A DNA stretch of 64,000 nucleotides from Ruminiclostridium herbifermentans (lineage in GTDB: Bacteria > Bacillota > Clostridia > Acetivibrionales > DSM-1351), in contig NZ_CP061336.1 in NCBI RefSeq assembly GCF_005473905.2, forward strand, positions 3,154,501-3,218,500, read 5' to 3'. Both the position numbers and the translations under genes were made by a program. The notes under the pieces were generated by a model. It did not search any database. It had not been told where the DNA came from and saw only the letters and a list, made by a program, of their open reading frames with translations. Position 1 is the stretch's first letter. Each line of letters opens with the position of its first letter. This document shows positions 55,301 through 63,645 of the stretch, piece after piece.

Positions 55301-58300
55301 CAATTCTGGCGGAGTAGTATCTTTTATTGTTATCTTTTGTTTTTTTGTTGATACATTGCCATTTTCATCTGTCGCTGTCCATGTTACTATTGTTTCTCCT
55401 AGCTTATATTCTTTAGGATCATCATTTACAATAGTTACTTCAAATATATCAGTAGCTGTTGCTTCACCTATATCAACAGGTGTATTAATAGCAGTTGCTT
55501 CTGCTGTTACATCTGCTGGTACAGTTAACTCTGGCTTTGTAGTATCTACAATTGTAACTTTTTGTTCTGCTGTTGCAACATTGCCATTTTCATCAGTTGC
55601 TGTCCAAACTACAACAGTTGTTCCTACAGGGAAATCTGCTGGTGCATCATTTGTAGTTGTCACCTTAAATATATCAAATGTTGTTGGTGAGCCTAAATCT
55701 ACAAGTGTCCTGACTGCTGTTGCTTCCATTATTATATCCTTTGGAGCAGTTATTACAGGTTTTGTAGTGTCAACTATAATGATTTCCTGAATCTCAGTTG
55801 ATACATTTCCGTTTGCATCTGTTGCTGTCCATATTACCTCAGTTTTGCCTAATGTGAAGCCACCTGCAGGTGCATTATGTGAAGTAGTAACCTCATAAAT
55901 ATCTCTTGTTTCTGGTGAAACCAAATTTACGGGTGTCTTCAGTGCAGTCGCTTCAATTATTAAAGGCTTAGGTTTAATTATCTCTGGCGGAGTAGTATCT
56001 ACTATTGTTATCTTCTGCGTCGCTGTTGATTCATTTCCATTTGCATCTGTTGCTTTCCAAGTTACTATTGTTTCTCCTAAAGTGTAGCTTTCAGGTTTAT
56101 CACTAGTAATAGTAACTGGATAAATATCAGTTGCTGTTGCCTGTCCAATGTCTACAGGTGTATTAATAGCAGTTGCTTCTTCTTTTATATCTGCAGGAGC
56201 TGTAATTACTGGTTTTGTAGTATCCACTATTGTAATAACCTGCTCTGCTGTTGATACATTTCCATTTGCATCAGTTGCTGTCCATGTTACTACTGTCTCA
56301 CCAAGCAAATATTTCTCAGGCGCATCACTTGTAATAACTACCTCAAAAATATCACTTGCTGTTGCTCCTCCTATGTTTACTGGTGTTTCAATAGCAATGG
56401 CTTCTGCTGTTACTGGTCCAGGTACTACTAGTACAGGCTTTGTAGTATCTACTATTTTGATAACTTGTTCTGCTTCTGATACATTTCCATTTGCATCTGT
56501 TGCTTTCCAATGTATTATAGTTTCTCCTATTGGATAGTCTGCTGGTGCATCGTTAATAAGTTCTACTGGGAATATGTCAGTTGCTGTTGCCTTACCAATA
56601 TCTACAGGTGTTCTTATTGATGTTGCTTCTGTTGTTATTGAAGCTGGTATAACCAATACAGGCTTTGTACTATCCACTATTTTGATAATTTGCTCAGCTT
56701 CTGATACATTTCCATTTGCATCTGTTGCTGTCCATTTTACTATAGTTACACCTACAGGAAAAGCTTCAGGTGCATCATTTACTATATCCACCTTAAAAAT
56801 ATCAGTTGCTGTTGCTTCTCTAATATTTATTGGTGTTTTTATTGCTGTTGCTTCTGCTTCTATATTATCAGGTACTTTAAGTACTGGTTTAGTAGTATCT
56901 ACTATTTTAATAATCTGCTCTTTTGTTGAAACATTTCCATTTTCATCTTTTGCAGTCCACGTTACAATAGTTTCTCCTATTGGATAAACAACTGGTGCAT
57001 CACTTGTAACAGTTACGTTAAATATGTCTGTTGCTGTTGCCAATCCAATACTCACAGGTGTATTTATTGCTGTTGCTTCTGTTTCTATGTTATTAGGTAC
57101 ATTAAGCTCTGGGGCTGTAGTATCTACTATTGTAATAACCTGTTCTGCTTTTGAAACATTTCCGTTTTCATCAATAGCTGTCCATATTACAATCGTTTTT
57201 CCTAATGGATATTCTGCTGGAGCATCATTTGTGATATTAACCTTAAAGATATCAATTGCTTTTGCTTCTCCAATATTCACAGGTGTTTTTCTTGCTGTTG
57301 CCTCTGTAGTTATATCTTCTGGCAATATTAATACTGGTTTTGTAGTATCTTCAATAGTAATTAGCTGCTCTGCTGTTGATACATTTCCATTTTCATCTGT
57401 TGCTGTCCATTTTACTATAGTATTTCCTATTGGAAAATCTGCAGGAGCATCATTTGTAATAAGAACTGGGAATATATCTGTAGCCTTTGCCATTCCAATG
57501 TTTAAAGCTGTTCTGATATCAGTTGCTTCTGCTTTAATAGCTTCTGGTACTGTTAATATAGGCTTTGTTGTATCCTCAATTGTCACCTTTTGTGTTCCAG
57601 TAGTGATATTTCCATTTTTATCAGTTGCAGTCCATGTAATTGTAGTAACTCCAACTGGGAAATCAACTGGTGCATCGCTTGTTACATCCGCACCAAATAT
57701 ATCACTTGCTGTTGCTTGAATAAGGTTTACAGGTGTCCTAACTGCTGTCGCTTCCAATTTTATATCAGCAGGAAGATTGAGAACAGGTTTTGTAGTATCT
57801 ACAATTGTTACAGATTGAATTGCAGTTGTAGAATTACCATTCTCATCTTTTATAGTCCACACTACCTTTGTAGTCCCAAGTGGGAATGCCTCAGGTGCAT
57901 CGTTACTCATAGTAACTTTAAATATTTCTGTTACTTTAGGTTCAACCAAATCTACAGGTGTTAAAATATCAGTAGCCTCTATTGTCAAATCTTCAATAGA
58001 TACTATAGCTGGTGGAGTAGTGTCCTTAACAATTACTCTTTGTGTATCTGTTGTAACATTTCCATTTGCATCGGTTGCTGTCCATGTAACAACAGTCTGT
58101 CCTAAACCAAAAGCTTCAGGTGCGTTATTCTTAATTGTCACATCAAAAATATCATTTGCAATGGCTTTACCAAGTGAAATAGGGCTAAGCACTGCTGTTG
58201 CTTCTGCAATAATATCCTCAGGTACTATAAGTTCAGGTTTTGTTGTATCTTTTACAGTAATAATCTGTGTTCCAATACTGGTATTTCCATTTTCATCAGT

Positions 58301-61300
58301 AGCTGTCCATATTACTTTTGTAATACCTATTGGATAATCTGCTGGTGCATCATTTTCAACTGTACAATCAAAAATATCTGATACCTCTGGTTGTCCTATA
58401 TCAATAATTGATCTTACAGCATTTGCTTCTACAGTCATATCAGGTGGTAATTCCATCAATGGTTTAGTTGTATCAACTACAGTAACCTTTACATCTTTAG
58501 ATGCGATATTTCCATTTTCGTCTGTAGCTGTTACAGTCACTATAGTCTCTCCAAGAGGATAATCTGCTGGAGCATTATCTGTTATGGTCACTTTAAATAT
58601 ATCTGTTGCAGTAGCTTTAAAAGTTACAGGAGTTCTTCTTCCTGTTGCTTCTACATTTGTTGTATTCCCGCTAATACTGATAACAGGTTTTGTAGTATCT
58701 ACAACTATGATGGTTTGTATACCTTCAGTAATATTTCCATTTTCATCTGTTGCTGTCCATATTACTTTTGTTTCTCCTACTGGATAATCTGCTGGTGCAT
58801 TATTTTTAATAGTCACATTAAAAATATCTGTCGCATTTGCAGTACCAATTTCAACAGGCGTTCTAATTGCTGTTGCCTCTACCATTATATCTTTTGGTAA
58901 TGTAAGTAATGGCTTTGTAGTATCAACAACATTTACAATTTGTACTCCTGTCGAAACATTTCCATTAGAATCTTTTACAGTCCAGGTAACTGTTGTTTTT
59001 CCTAATGGGAATATGTTATTTTCAGGAGCATTGTTAGTAATAGTTGTCTCAAAAATATCACTTACATCTGGTAAAGCAAGCTGAACAGGAGTTGTTCTTC
59101 CTGTCGCCTCTATAATAATATCATCTTTTACTTTAATCTCAGGCTTTGTTGTGTCTGTAACAGTAATATTCTGAACTTTAGTTGTAACATTACCATTTGC
59201 ATCAGTAGCTGTCCATGTTACTTTGGTTGTTCCCACACCAAAATCTGCAGGAGCATCATTTTTAATGGATACAGCAAATATATCTGTTGCTGTTGCCTCA
59301 CCAATATCTATCTTCATTCTCCTAGCAGTAGCCTCAATCGTAATGTCATCAGGAATATTTAATACAGGCTTCGTAGTATCTACAACGGTAATCTTTTGAA
59401 TACCTGTGGAAACATTTCCGTTTGCATCTGTTGCTGTCCATGCCACATCAGTTGTTCCCACTACATAATCTGCTGGTGCATTGTTACCTATGGTTACCTC
59501 AAAAATATCTGTTGCTGTTGCCATACCTATATCAATAGGTGTCCTTACTGCTGTAGCCTCATATGAAGTAATATCAGCAGGAAGTGTTAGTACTGGTGGT
59601 GTTCTATCTTTTATAGTTACATATTGTATTGCTGTAACGCTATTACCATTTGCATCGGTTGCAGTAAAGGTTACTTTAGTATCTCCAAGAGGAAAACCCT
59701 CCTGTGGAGCATCATTGGTAATGTTTACACTAAAAATATCCTTTGCCTCAGCAGGACCGACTACCACAGGGGTTAAAATACCTGTTGCTTCTTTAACTAT
59801 ATTACCTTGTACAGTAAGTAATGGTTTAGTAGTATCTTTTACAGTAATAGTCTGAACGCCTTCTGTAATTTTTCCAACTGAATCCTCTGCAATCCACTTA
59901 ACCTTTGTAACTCCAACTGGAAACCCATCTTGTGGAGCATCATTGGTTATTTTTACTTCTGAAATATCCACTACAGTTGGAGTTCCTAGTAAAACAGGTG
60001 TTTTTATAGCTGTAGCTTCAAGAGTAATATCCATAGGAACTGTAAGAACTGGGTTAGTTTTATCAATATTTACACTAACCGTTTCTTTTTCGGAAACAAA
60101 GCCCAAATTGTCTACAGCCCAAAAAGTAACTTTTGTTGTTCCCTCTTCATATATTGAGACTATCGCAGAATTTCCAATTGCCTGAGCCTCGTCTTCATCA
60201 CCTACTTGATAATAAATTTCTCTAACTCCCGAATACATGTCTTCAGCAGTAAGATATAATTCTACAGCCGTATCATTCCAGCCATTTGAATTTTCATTTG
60301 GTGATAATCTTTTAGTTAATGTCGGACTACTTTTATCAATTTTAACTGTGAGCGTTTGTTCATCCTCTATATTACCTGCTATATCAACTGCCCAATATTT
60401 TATTTGATTTATTCCTTCGGTGTTTACTGTTGTAATAAAATTATTACTTTCAATTTTTACAGGTTCTTCATCATTAATTTTATAATATATAGCAGCTACA
60501 CCAGATACATTATCAGTTGCATAAAATTCAACTTCAACTGCATCATTGTTCCAATCACCAAATTCAGGTTCTGTATCTGATACATATGTAATAGGTGCAG
60601 TTCTATCTATATTAATTGGTCCAAAACTTATACTTTGAGACAGATTTACAGCATCAATAGCCTCACCTACTGCAAATTGATTTGCACCATCTTTACTGAA
60701 AATCTGTTCAGGTGTTAAATATATTATTTCCGACAAACTATCTGTTGCACTGTACGTAACAGTAACTGGATCCCTTGCCCAAGTTCCTGCTATATAAGTA
60801 GTGCCATCATCATTTTTTGCACTTACGAAAATAAACGGATTTGTATTGTCATAAATATTTCCGCCAACTGTTCCTACCTCTACTTCAAAGGTTATGGTAT
60901 TAAAACCTGGAGCACTGGCAGTAACCGTTATTGTTTCTACAGCTTTTGTTACCCTTGAATATACTTGGTATCCTTCTCCTAAATAGCTTGCATGGGTATT
61001 AGTAGCTAAAGCCATACCATTTGCATCAGTCATAATTTTTACAATTTTGCTATTAGATCCTCTCATTGAAGCAGAAATTGTACTATTGTCAAAAACCTCA
61101 AATGTTATTTGTAGCCCTTGTATAGGATTACCTGATTTATCCTTAACCACAACTGCCTGTGGAAGCATAAATCCACGTCCTCCCGGGACTACTGATGTTG
61201 CCTGCCCCAACCTAATTTGTTGGCGTATTGGAGATGCAGCGTATATTGTTCCAGCAGGCTCTGCTGCAGCATATACATCATTTTGGTTTATTGTTACTGT

Positions 61301-61405
61301 AAAAAATGCAGACAGTATAAACAACATACAGAAGTACAAAAATATCTTCTGCTTCCCAAAACAACTATTTACTTTTTGAAATAGTGTCTTTACATGTTTC
61401 ATCAT
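52364..61405 (-). CDS. Giant secreted adhesin-like protein: Big_1-type domain, about 32 HYR repeats, CBM3
   Basis: 3013 aa. A signal peptide (hydrophobic IFLYFCMLFILSAFFTV core, cleavage near VYAAA) is followed by an invasin/Big_1-like Ig domain (to about residue 180) and three OmpL47-type domains (DWNNDAVEVEFYATDNVSG, GWNDTAVELYLTAEDMYSG). Then come about 32 HYR repeats of about 75 aa, each starting DTTKP and ending T[VI]TWTATD[AE]NGNV. The last about 155 residues are a family 3 cellulose-binding module (LLKAYNSNKADTTNTLDPR, IKIRYYYTVDGDKGQSYYCD, NYTQTNDYSFNPTATEYTEN, GNLFYGVEP). There is no sortase motif, SLH, dockerin or cohesin. The role is inferred: a long stalk presenting a cellulose binder, or a matrix protein linking cells to fibre. 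Confidence 0.9.
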   Translation of the reverse strand: MMKHVKTLFQKVNSCFGKQKIFLYFCMLFILSAFFTVTINQNDVYAAAEPAGTIYAASPIRQQIRLGQATSVVPGGRGFMLPQAVVVKDKSGNPIQGLQITFEVFDNSTISASMRGSNSKIVKIMTDANGMALATNTHASYLGEGYQVYSRVTKAVETITVTASAPGFNTITFEVEVGTVGGNIYDNTNPFIFVSAKNDDGTTYIAGTWARDPVTVTYSATDSLSEIIYLTPEQIFSKDGANQFAVGEAIDAVNLSQSISFGPINIDRTAPITYVSDTEPEFGDWNNDAVEVEFYATDNVSGVAAIYYKINDEEPVKIESNNFITTVNTEGINQIKYWAVDIAGNIEDEQTLTVKIDKSSPTLTKRLSPNENSNGWNDTAVELYLTAEDMYSGVREIYYQVGDEDEAQAIGNSAIVSIYEEGTTKVTFWAVDNLGFVSEKETVSVNIDKTNPVLTVPMDITLEATAIKTPVLLGTPTVVDISEVKITNDAPQDGFPVGVTKVKWIAEDSVGKITEGVQTITVKDTTKPLLTVQGNIVKEATGILTPVVVGPAEAKDIFSVNITNDAPQEGFPLGDTKVTFTATDANGNSVTAIQYVTIKDRTPPVLTLPADITSYEATAVRTPIDIGMATATDIFEVTIGNNAPADYVVGTTDVAWTATDANGNVSTGIQKITVVDTTKPVLNIPDDITIEATARRMKIDIGEATATDIFAVSIKNDAPADFGVGTTKVTWTATDANGNVTTKVQNITVTDTTKPEIKVKDDIIIEATGRTTPVQLALPDVSDIFETTITNNAPENNIFPLGKTTVTWTVKDSNGNVSTGVQIVNVVDTTKPLLTLPKDIMVEATAIRTPVEIGTANATDIFNVTIKNNAPADYPVGETKVIWTATDENGNITEGIQTIIVVDTTKPVISISGNTTNVEATGRRTPVTFKATATDIFKVTITDNAPADYPLGETIVTVTATDENGNIASKDVKVTVVDTTKPLMELPPDMTVEANAVRSIIDIGQPEVSDIFDCTVENDAPADYPIGITKVIWTATDENGNTSIGTQIITVKDTTKPELIVPEDIIAEATAVLSPISLGKAIANDIFDVTIKNNAPEAFGLGQTVVTWTATDANGNVTTDTQRVIVKDTTPPAIVSIEDLTIEATDILTPVDLVEPKVTEIFKVTMSNDAPEAFPLGTTKVVWTIKDENGNSTTAIQSVTIVDTTKPVLNLPADIKLEATAVRTPVNLIQATASDIFGADVTSDAPVDFPVGVTTITWTATDKNGNITTGTQKVTIEDTTKPILTVPEAIKAEATDIRTALNIGMAKATDIFPVLITNDAPADFPIGNTIVKWTATDENGNVSTAEQLITIEDTTKPVLILPEDITTEATARKTPVNIGEAKAIDIFKVNITNDAPAEYPLGKTIVIWTAIDENGNVSKAEQVITIVDTTAPELNVPNNIETEATAINTPVSIGLATATDIFNVTVTSDAPVVYPIGETIVTWTAKDENGNVSTKEQIIKIVDTTKPVLKVPDNIEAEATAIKTPINIREATATDIFKVDIVNDAPEAFPVGVTIVKWTATDANGNVSEAEQIIKIVDSTKPVLVIPASITTEATSIRTPVDIGKATATDIFPVELINDAPADYPIGETIIHWKATDANGNVSEAEQVIKIVDTTKPVLVVPGPVTAEAIAIETPVNIGGATASDIFEVVITSDAPEKYLLGETVVTWTATDANGNVSTAEQVITIVDTTKPVITAPADIKEEATAINTPVDIGQATATDIYPVTITSDKPESYTLGETIVTWKATDANGNESTATQKITIVDTTPPEIIKPKPLIIEATALKTPVNLVSPETRDIYEVTTSHNAPAGGFTLGKTEVIWTATDANGNVSTEIQEIIIVDTTKPVITAPKDIIMEATAVRTLVDLGSPTTFDIFKVTTTNDAPADFPVGTTVVVWTATDENGNVATAEQKVTIVDTTKPELTVPADVTAEATAINTPVDIGEATATDIFEVTIVNDDPKEYKLGETIVTWTATDENGNVSTKKQKITIKDTTPPELTVPENITAEAVAINTPVDIGEATATDIYPVTITCDKPDSYKLGTTPVTWTATDANGNVTKKVQLITIVDTTKPVVIPPADIEKEATAVLTPVNIGVPTTSDIYKMTVKNDAPAAFPIGTTIVKWEVIDENGNVTIVEQKITIVDTTPPELIVPKDITEEATAVRTPLKIGEATASDIFKITVTNDAPADFPIGETIVTWTATDENGNVSKAEQRITIVDTTKPELTVPDDIVTEATAIETPVDIGEAIASDIFEVTLINDAPEVYPLGTKTVKWTATDANGNVTTKEQKITIKDTTRPELIVPEDITVEATAIRTPVDIGEATATDIFKVTITNNALADYPLGKTVVTWKATDENGNVSTAEQVITVVDTTKPVLKVPGDIVAEATALLTPLDIGVGIATDIFDVALSNDAPAAYPLGITIVTWTAIDENGNIATGKQRIRIVDTTKPVLSVPKDITAEATAIRTPVDIGQAEATDIFPVTITNDAPADYQIGTTRVTWIATDANGNVTTAEQKITIVDTTAPKLIVPKDIVAEATALRTPVDIGIATATDIFPVTITNNAPADYPIGITEVIWTAIDENGNVTTAVQKIIIVDTTAPELIVPKDIAAEATALRTPVDIGIATATDIFPVTITNNAPADYPIGDTTVTWTATDANGNVTTKEQVVTIIDTTMPVLVLPNDIVKEATGIRTPVDIGNAVATDIFETTIRNNAPVDYPIGDTYVVWIAKDENLNVATGRQKITIVDTTKPELTVPADVTVTATGIRTVVAIGQATAKDIFDVTISNNAPADFPVGETLVTWTATDANGNITTAVQKVTVKPVQNTVLLKAYNSNKADTTNTLDPRIMLQNTSNTTINLSDIKIRYYYTVDGDKGQSYYCDYAQVGGSGAQRAITSSVTGTAQKSTAKPGSDYYLEISFSSNAGTLNPGEKVEIQGRLTKTDWTNYTQTNDYSFNPTATEYTENTKITVYLSGNLFYGVEP
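52850..60065. repeat. HYR-encoding tandem repeat, about 32 units of about 225 bp
   Basis: Counting DTTKP/DTTPP/DTTAP-type linkers gives about 32 units. Most are diverged, but some neighbours are nearly identical (for example those starting at about 53500 and 53725, which share EATALRTPVDIGIATATDIF). Confidence 0.9.
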
Positions 61406-61466
61406 TTTTACCCTCCATAAAGTTTACTTACTTCAATTAAGGCTTAACATTTCTGAAAATTTATTG

Positions 61467-61634
61467 CTAGCTTTTCAATAGCCTTAGCCAGCTATAAACA
61501 CAGATTGGCTTAATAAAAAGCTTAAACTTAAGCCAAACATCAGCCTTTTTTGATTGACCTCCTCCTTGCTTTTTTACATAAGCTTTAATTTCCCTCTGAA
61601 AATAATCACCCCTTTCTATGTACACCTCCCTCAT
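61467..61634 (-). CDS. Possible 55-aa leader peptide upstream of the giant adhesin
   Basis: ATG 61634 opens MREVYIERGDYFQREIKAYV, KKQGGGQSKKADVWLKFKLF and IKPICVYSWLRLLKS, ending 62 bp before the adhesin start. It is basic with an aromatic, amphipathic C-terminus. No clear ribosome-binding site precedes this ATG, although GTG after GAGGGAGG is an option. The hairpin ttggcttaa/ttaagccaa in its 3' part could instead make this a regulatory leader. Confidence 0.3.
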   Translation of the reverse strand: MREVYIERGDYFQREIKAYVKKQGGGQSKKADVWLKFKLFIKPICVYSWLRLLKS

Positions 61635-62045
61635 ATTATTAAGGTAACTTATATTTCTTGATTACAACTTATTATAAAAAATTTTTTAATATTTTTCTTA
61701 ATTTCAACTTTATACAAAAAATACTTAAAATATTTCTTAATTACAACTTTATATAACAATCATTTAATATATATCTTAATTACTACATTATATAAAAAGT
61801 ATTTATATATTTCATTTATGTAATTTTTTTAAAGGATAGTTGTTAATTTGATGTAATATTTTACTATATTAGTAAAAACACTTTAATTTACCCTCAACTA
61901 ATGAAAAACGTCGCAATAACTCATGTGAATTACTTCCAGCTGTAGCGAAAATAACAAGAATATAGATTATTTTACTAAATGCAAAAAAGTAATTATCCAC
62001 AACTAAAATATAATATCCAAAATTCGTCAACTATGGAGGTTTATT
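61635..62045. other. Divergent promoter region of adhesin and split sigma genes
   Basis: About 410 bp, extremely AT-rich, with the block ttcttaattncaactttata repeated three times (61660-61795). No gene seen. The repeated block may be a binding site. Confidence 0.4.
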
Positions 62046-62405
62046 ATGGAAACAAATGATGACATCACAGTGGAAAATTGCAGAAAGCTATTAAGGAGAG
62101 CAGCATGGAGAATACAATATAAGAGTCGTATAAAGCAAATACGGGAACATCAAATGCTATTTGAAGAACAGGCATCTGAAATTGGTTTTGAAGCAGAAAT
62201 TATATCAAAAATTTTTGTAGAAAGTCTGTTAAACACTATACCTTGGGAAAAATGTAGATATATTTTGGAAAAAACCATTATCTATGGCATGACTGAAAAA
62301 GAAGTAGCAAAACAATTAAATATTACTCAACAGGGGGTGAATAAATGGAAAAAAAAGGGGTTAGATCTATTGCGCGAGACAATACAGAATTTAGAAATAC
62401 AGTAA
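62046..62405 (+). CDS. Sigma-70 region 4-like protein, first half of a split sigma factor
   Basis: 119 aa. The C-terminal half ends in a sigma region 4 helix-turn-helix (RYILEKTIIYGMTEKEVAKQ, LNITQQGVNKWKKKGLDLL). No region 2 is present. The overlapping next gene supplies a region 2-like protein, as in Bacillus SigO-RsoA and the Tn916 orf7/orf8 pair. It would direct RNA polymerase to special promoters; the divergent giant adhesin gene is an obvious candidate target. Strong GGAGG ribosome-binding site 7 nt before the ATG. Confidence 0.7.
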   Translation: METNDDITVENCRKLLRRAAWRIQYKSRIKQIREHQMLFEEQASEIGFEAEIISKIFVESLLNTIPWEKCRYILEKTIIYGMTEKEVAKQLNITQQGVNKWKKKGLDLLRETIQNLEIQ

Positions 62406-62563
62406 AATTGGCAAAACAAGGCGATAAAAATTCTATGGACGAAATTCTTAATCTATTTGCATATGATATTGAATACCTGTCAAAGTACATAATGTTGCCT
62501 AGAGAAGATGCTATTCAATCACTAAAAGCTGAACTAATTAGTATCATTTGTAACCAAATATAA
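62345..62563 (+). CDS. Sigma region 2-like (HTH_16-type) protein, second half of a split sigma factor
   Basis: 72 aa overlapping the previous gene by 61 bp in another frame. FRNTVKLAKQGDKNSMDEIL and YIMLPREDAIQSLKAELISI match the short region 2-like proteins (RsoA, Tn916 ORF8). The ATG is 7 nt after CAGGGGGTG inside the upstream gene, and an A8G4 run follows the start. Deep overlap and an internal ribosome-binding site mean coupled, probably equimolar expression. Confidence 0.65.
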   Translation: MEKKGVRSIARDNTEFRNTVKLAKQGDKNSMDEILNLFAYDIEYLSKYIMLPREDAIQSLKAELISIICNQI

Positions 62564-62773
62564 TTTTATTCTTTAACAAATCTAATACTAATTATAATAT
62601 AAAATTTGGAATCACATTTTAAATTAAATCATATGCAGTGTTAGGGCAAATGCGTCCAACACTAGTGGTCACTGTTAATGTATTGCGCAGCATAAACAGT
62701 GATTAACTATATCTTTTATTTTTTTATGTGAAAAGTATTACATTTAATGTTGTGGAAAATTTAGCTAATGTTC

Positions 62774-62806
62774 GACCCCCAAGAAATTATACTTGGGGGT
62801 CTTTTT
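62774..62806 (+). terminator. Intrinsic terminator of the split sigma operon
   Basis: Stem gacccccaag (62774-62783) / cttgggggtc (62792-62801), 8-nt loop, then TTTTT. Confidence 0.9.
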
Positions 62807-62874
62807 ATAACATCTGGATTCAAAATTAAATTTTCGATTAAAGAAAAAATCGCAGAATATTTAATTGCTTCAGC

Positions 62875-62934
62875 GGCGTTTCAATGAGGAAGGATTTATT
62901 TTTTTCACCGTCTGAAACTAAAGCTGTACCCACC
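62875..62934. repeat. Two-copy structured element, copy 1
   Basis: ggcgtttcaatgagg ... cgtctgaaac-t-aaagctgtacccacc. The gtttca/tgaaac arms pair, and single-stranded-type blocks are conserved with copy 2. It lies in gene-free DNA after the sigma terminator. Confidence 0.65.
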
Positions 62935-63049
62935 ACTTATTGCAGGAGGGAAATTTACTTGCCTCGTTATAATGCCAAGATTCAAAGTGAAATTTTTCAA
63001 TTAATATAAAAATCATAGAAAAGGTCGTAGAAAATTTCACTTCTTCATT

Positions 63050-63106
63050 GGCGTTTCAATGAGGTAGAAGTTCTATTTCACGTCTGAAACCAAAGCTGTA
63101 CCCACC
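63050..63106. repeat. Two-copy structured element, copy 2
   Basis: Same conserved blocks as copy 1 (ggcgtttcaatgagg, cgtctgaaac, aaagctgtacccacc), with variable sequence between. It is preceded by cttcttcattg, which can pair with caatgaggtagaag. No gene within 140 bp. It could be a repeated ncRNA or a mobile-element end. Confidence 0.65.
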
Positions 63107-63247
63107 TTATTACTGTGGGATATTTTCTAATCTCATTATTATTACCTAGTTTTGCTATAACAACATACAAAGCGATGTATCAACATTAATTTATATATTG
63201 CTGAACATCTAATCAGTTATATATACTTTACACCTTTTATGTATATA

Positions 63248-63553
63248 TTAACTATCCTTACCTAGCTCTTCTCTTATTTCATTAATCCTTAAATGAGCTT
63301 GTTTTGTACTCTCTTCCACACGTGCCAACCTATTAGCATGGTTATTTACTGTACGATTCAGGCATTTTAGTTCAAGCAATGTAGTATCGCTGCTACGCTT
63401 TATATAGTCAATATCTACCTTAAGTTGTCCTGCTTCAATCCCACTTTGCTTTGACTCACTTTTAATTCTAGCCTGCATCGTAAGATAGCCAAATATAATT
63501 CCACAAATAGCTGCCACACATGTAATAATAATGTTTAGTTCCATCTTTGCCAC
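63248..63553 (-). CDS. Small membrane-anchored coiled-coil protein (phage-like, XhlA type)
   Basis: 101 aa. An N-terminal membrane helix (NIIITCVAAICGIIFGYLTM) is followed by a polar coiled coil (KVDIDYIKRSSDTTLLELKC, ANRLARVEESTKQAHLRI). The layout and the V-D-Y-I-K-R, RV-E-S-x-KQAH-RI pattern are common in small prophage proteins near holins and lysins. No lysin or holin is visible beside it, so it may be a domesticated fragment or a lysis helper for particle release; the latter is speculation. Confidence 0.6.
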   Translation of the reverse strand: MAKMELNIIITCVAAICGIIFGYLTMQARIKSESKQSGIEAGQLKVDIDYIKRSSDTTLLELKCLNRTVNNHANRLARVEESTKQAHLRINEIREELGKDS

Positions 63554-63645
63554 CTTCTTTCTATAATTAATATAAAAGGACTACCTATTTATTAAGTAAT
63601 CCTAGTCCCTAATATAACAATCATATTTTATAAAAAGTAGCAGCC

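Noticed and set aside
53312-60580. Many plus-strand frames of 60-290 aa opposite the HYR gene
   Set aside because: All repeat with the 225-bp HYR period in antisense. The minus-strand frame is continuous with signal peptide and CBM3.
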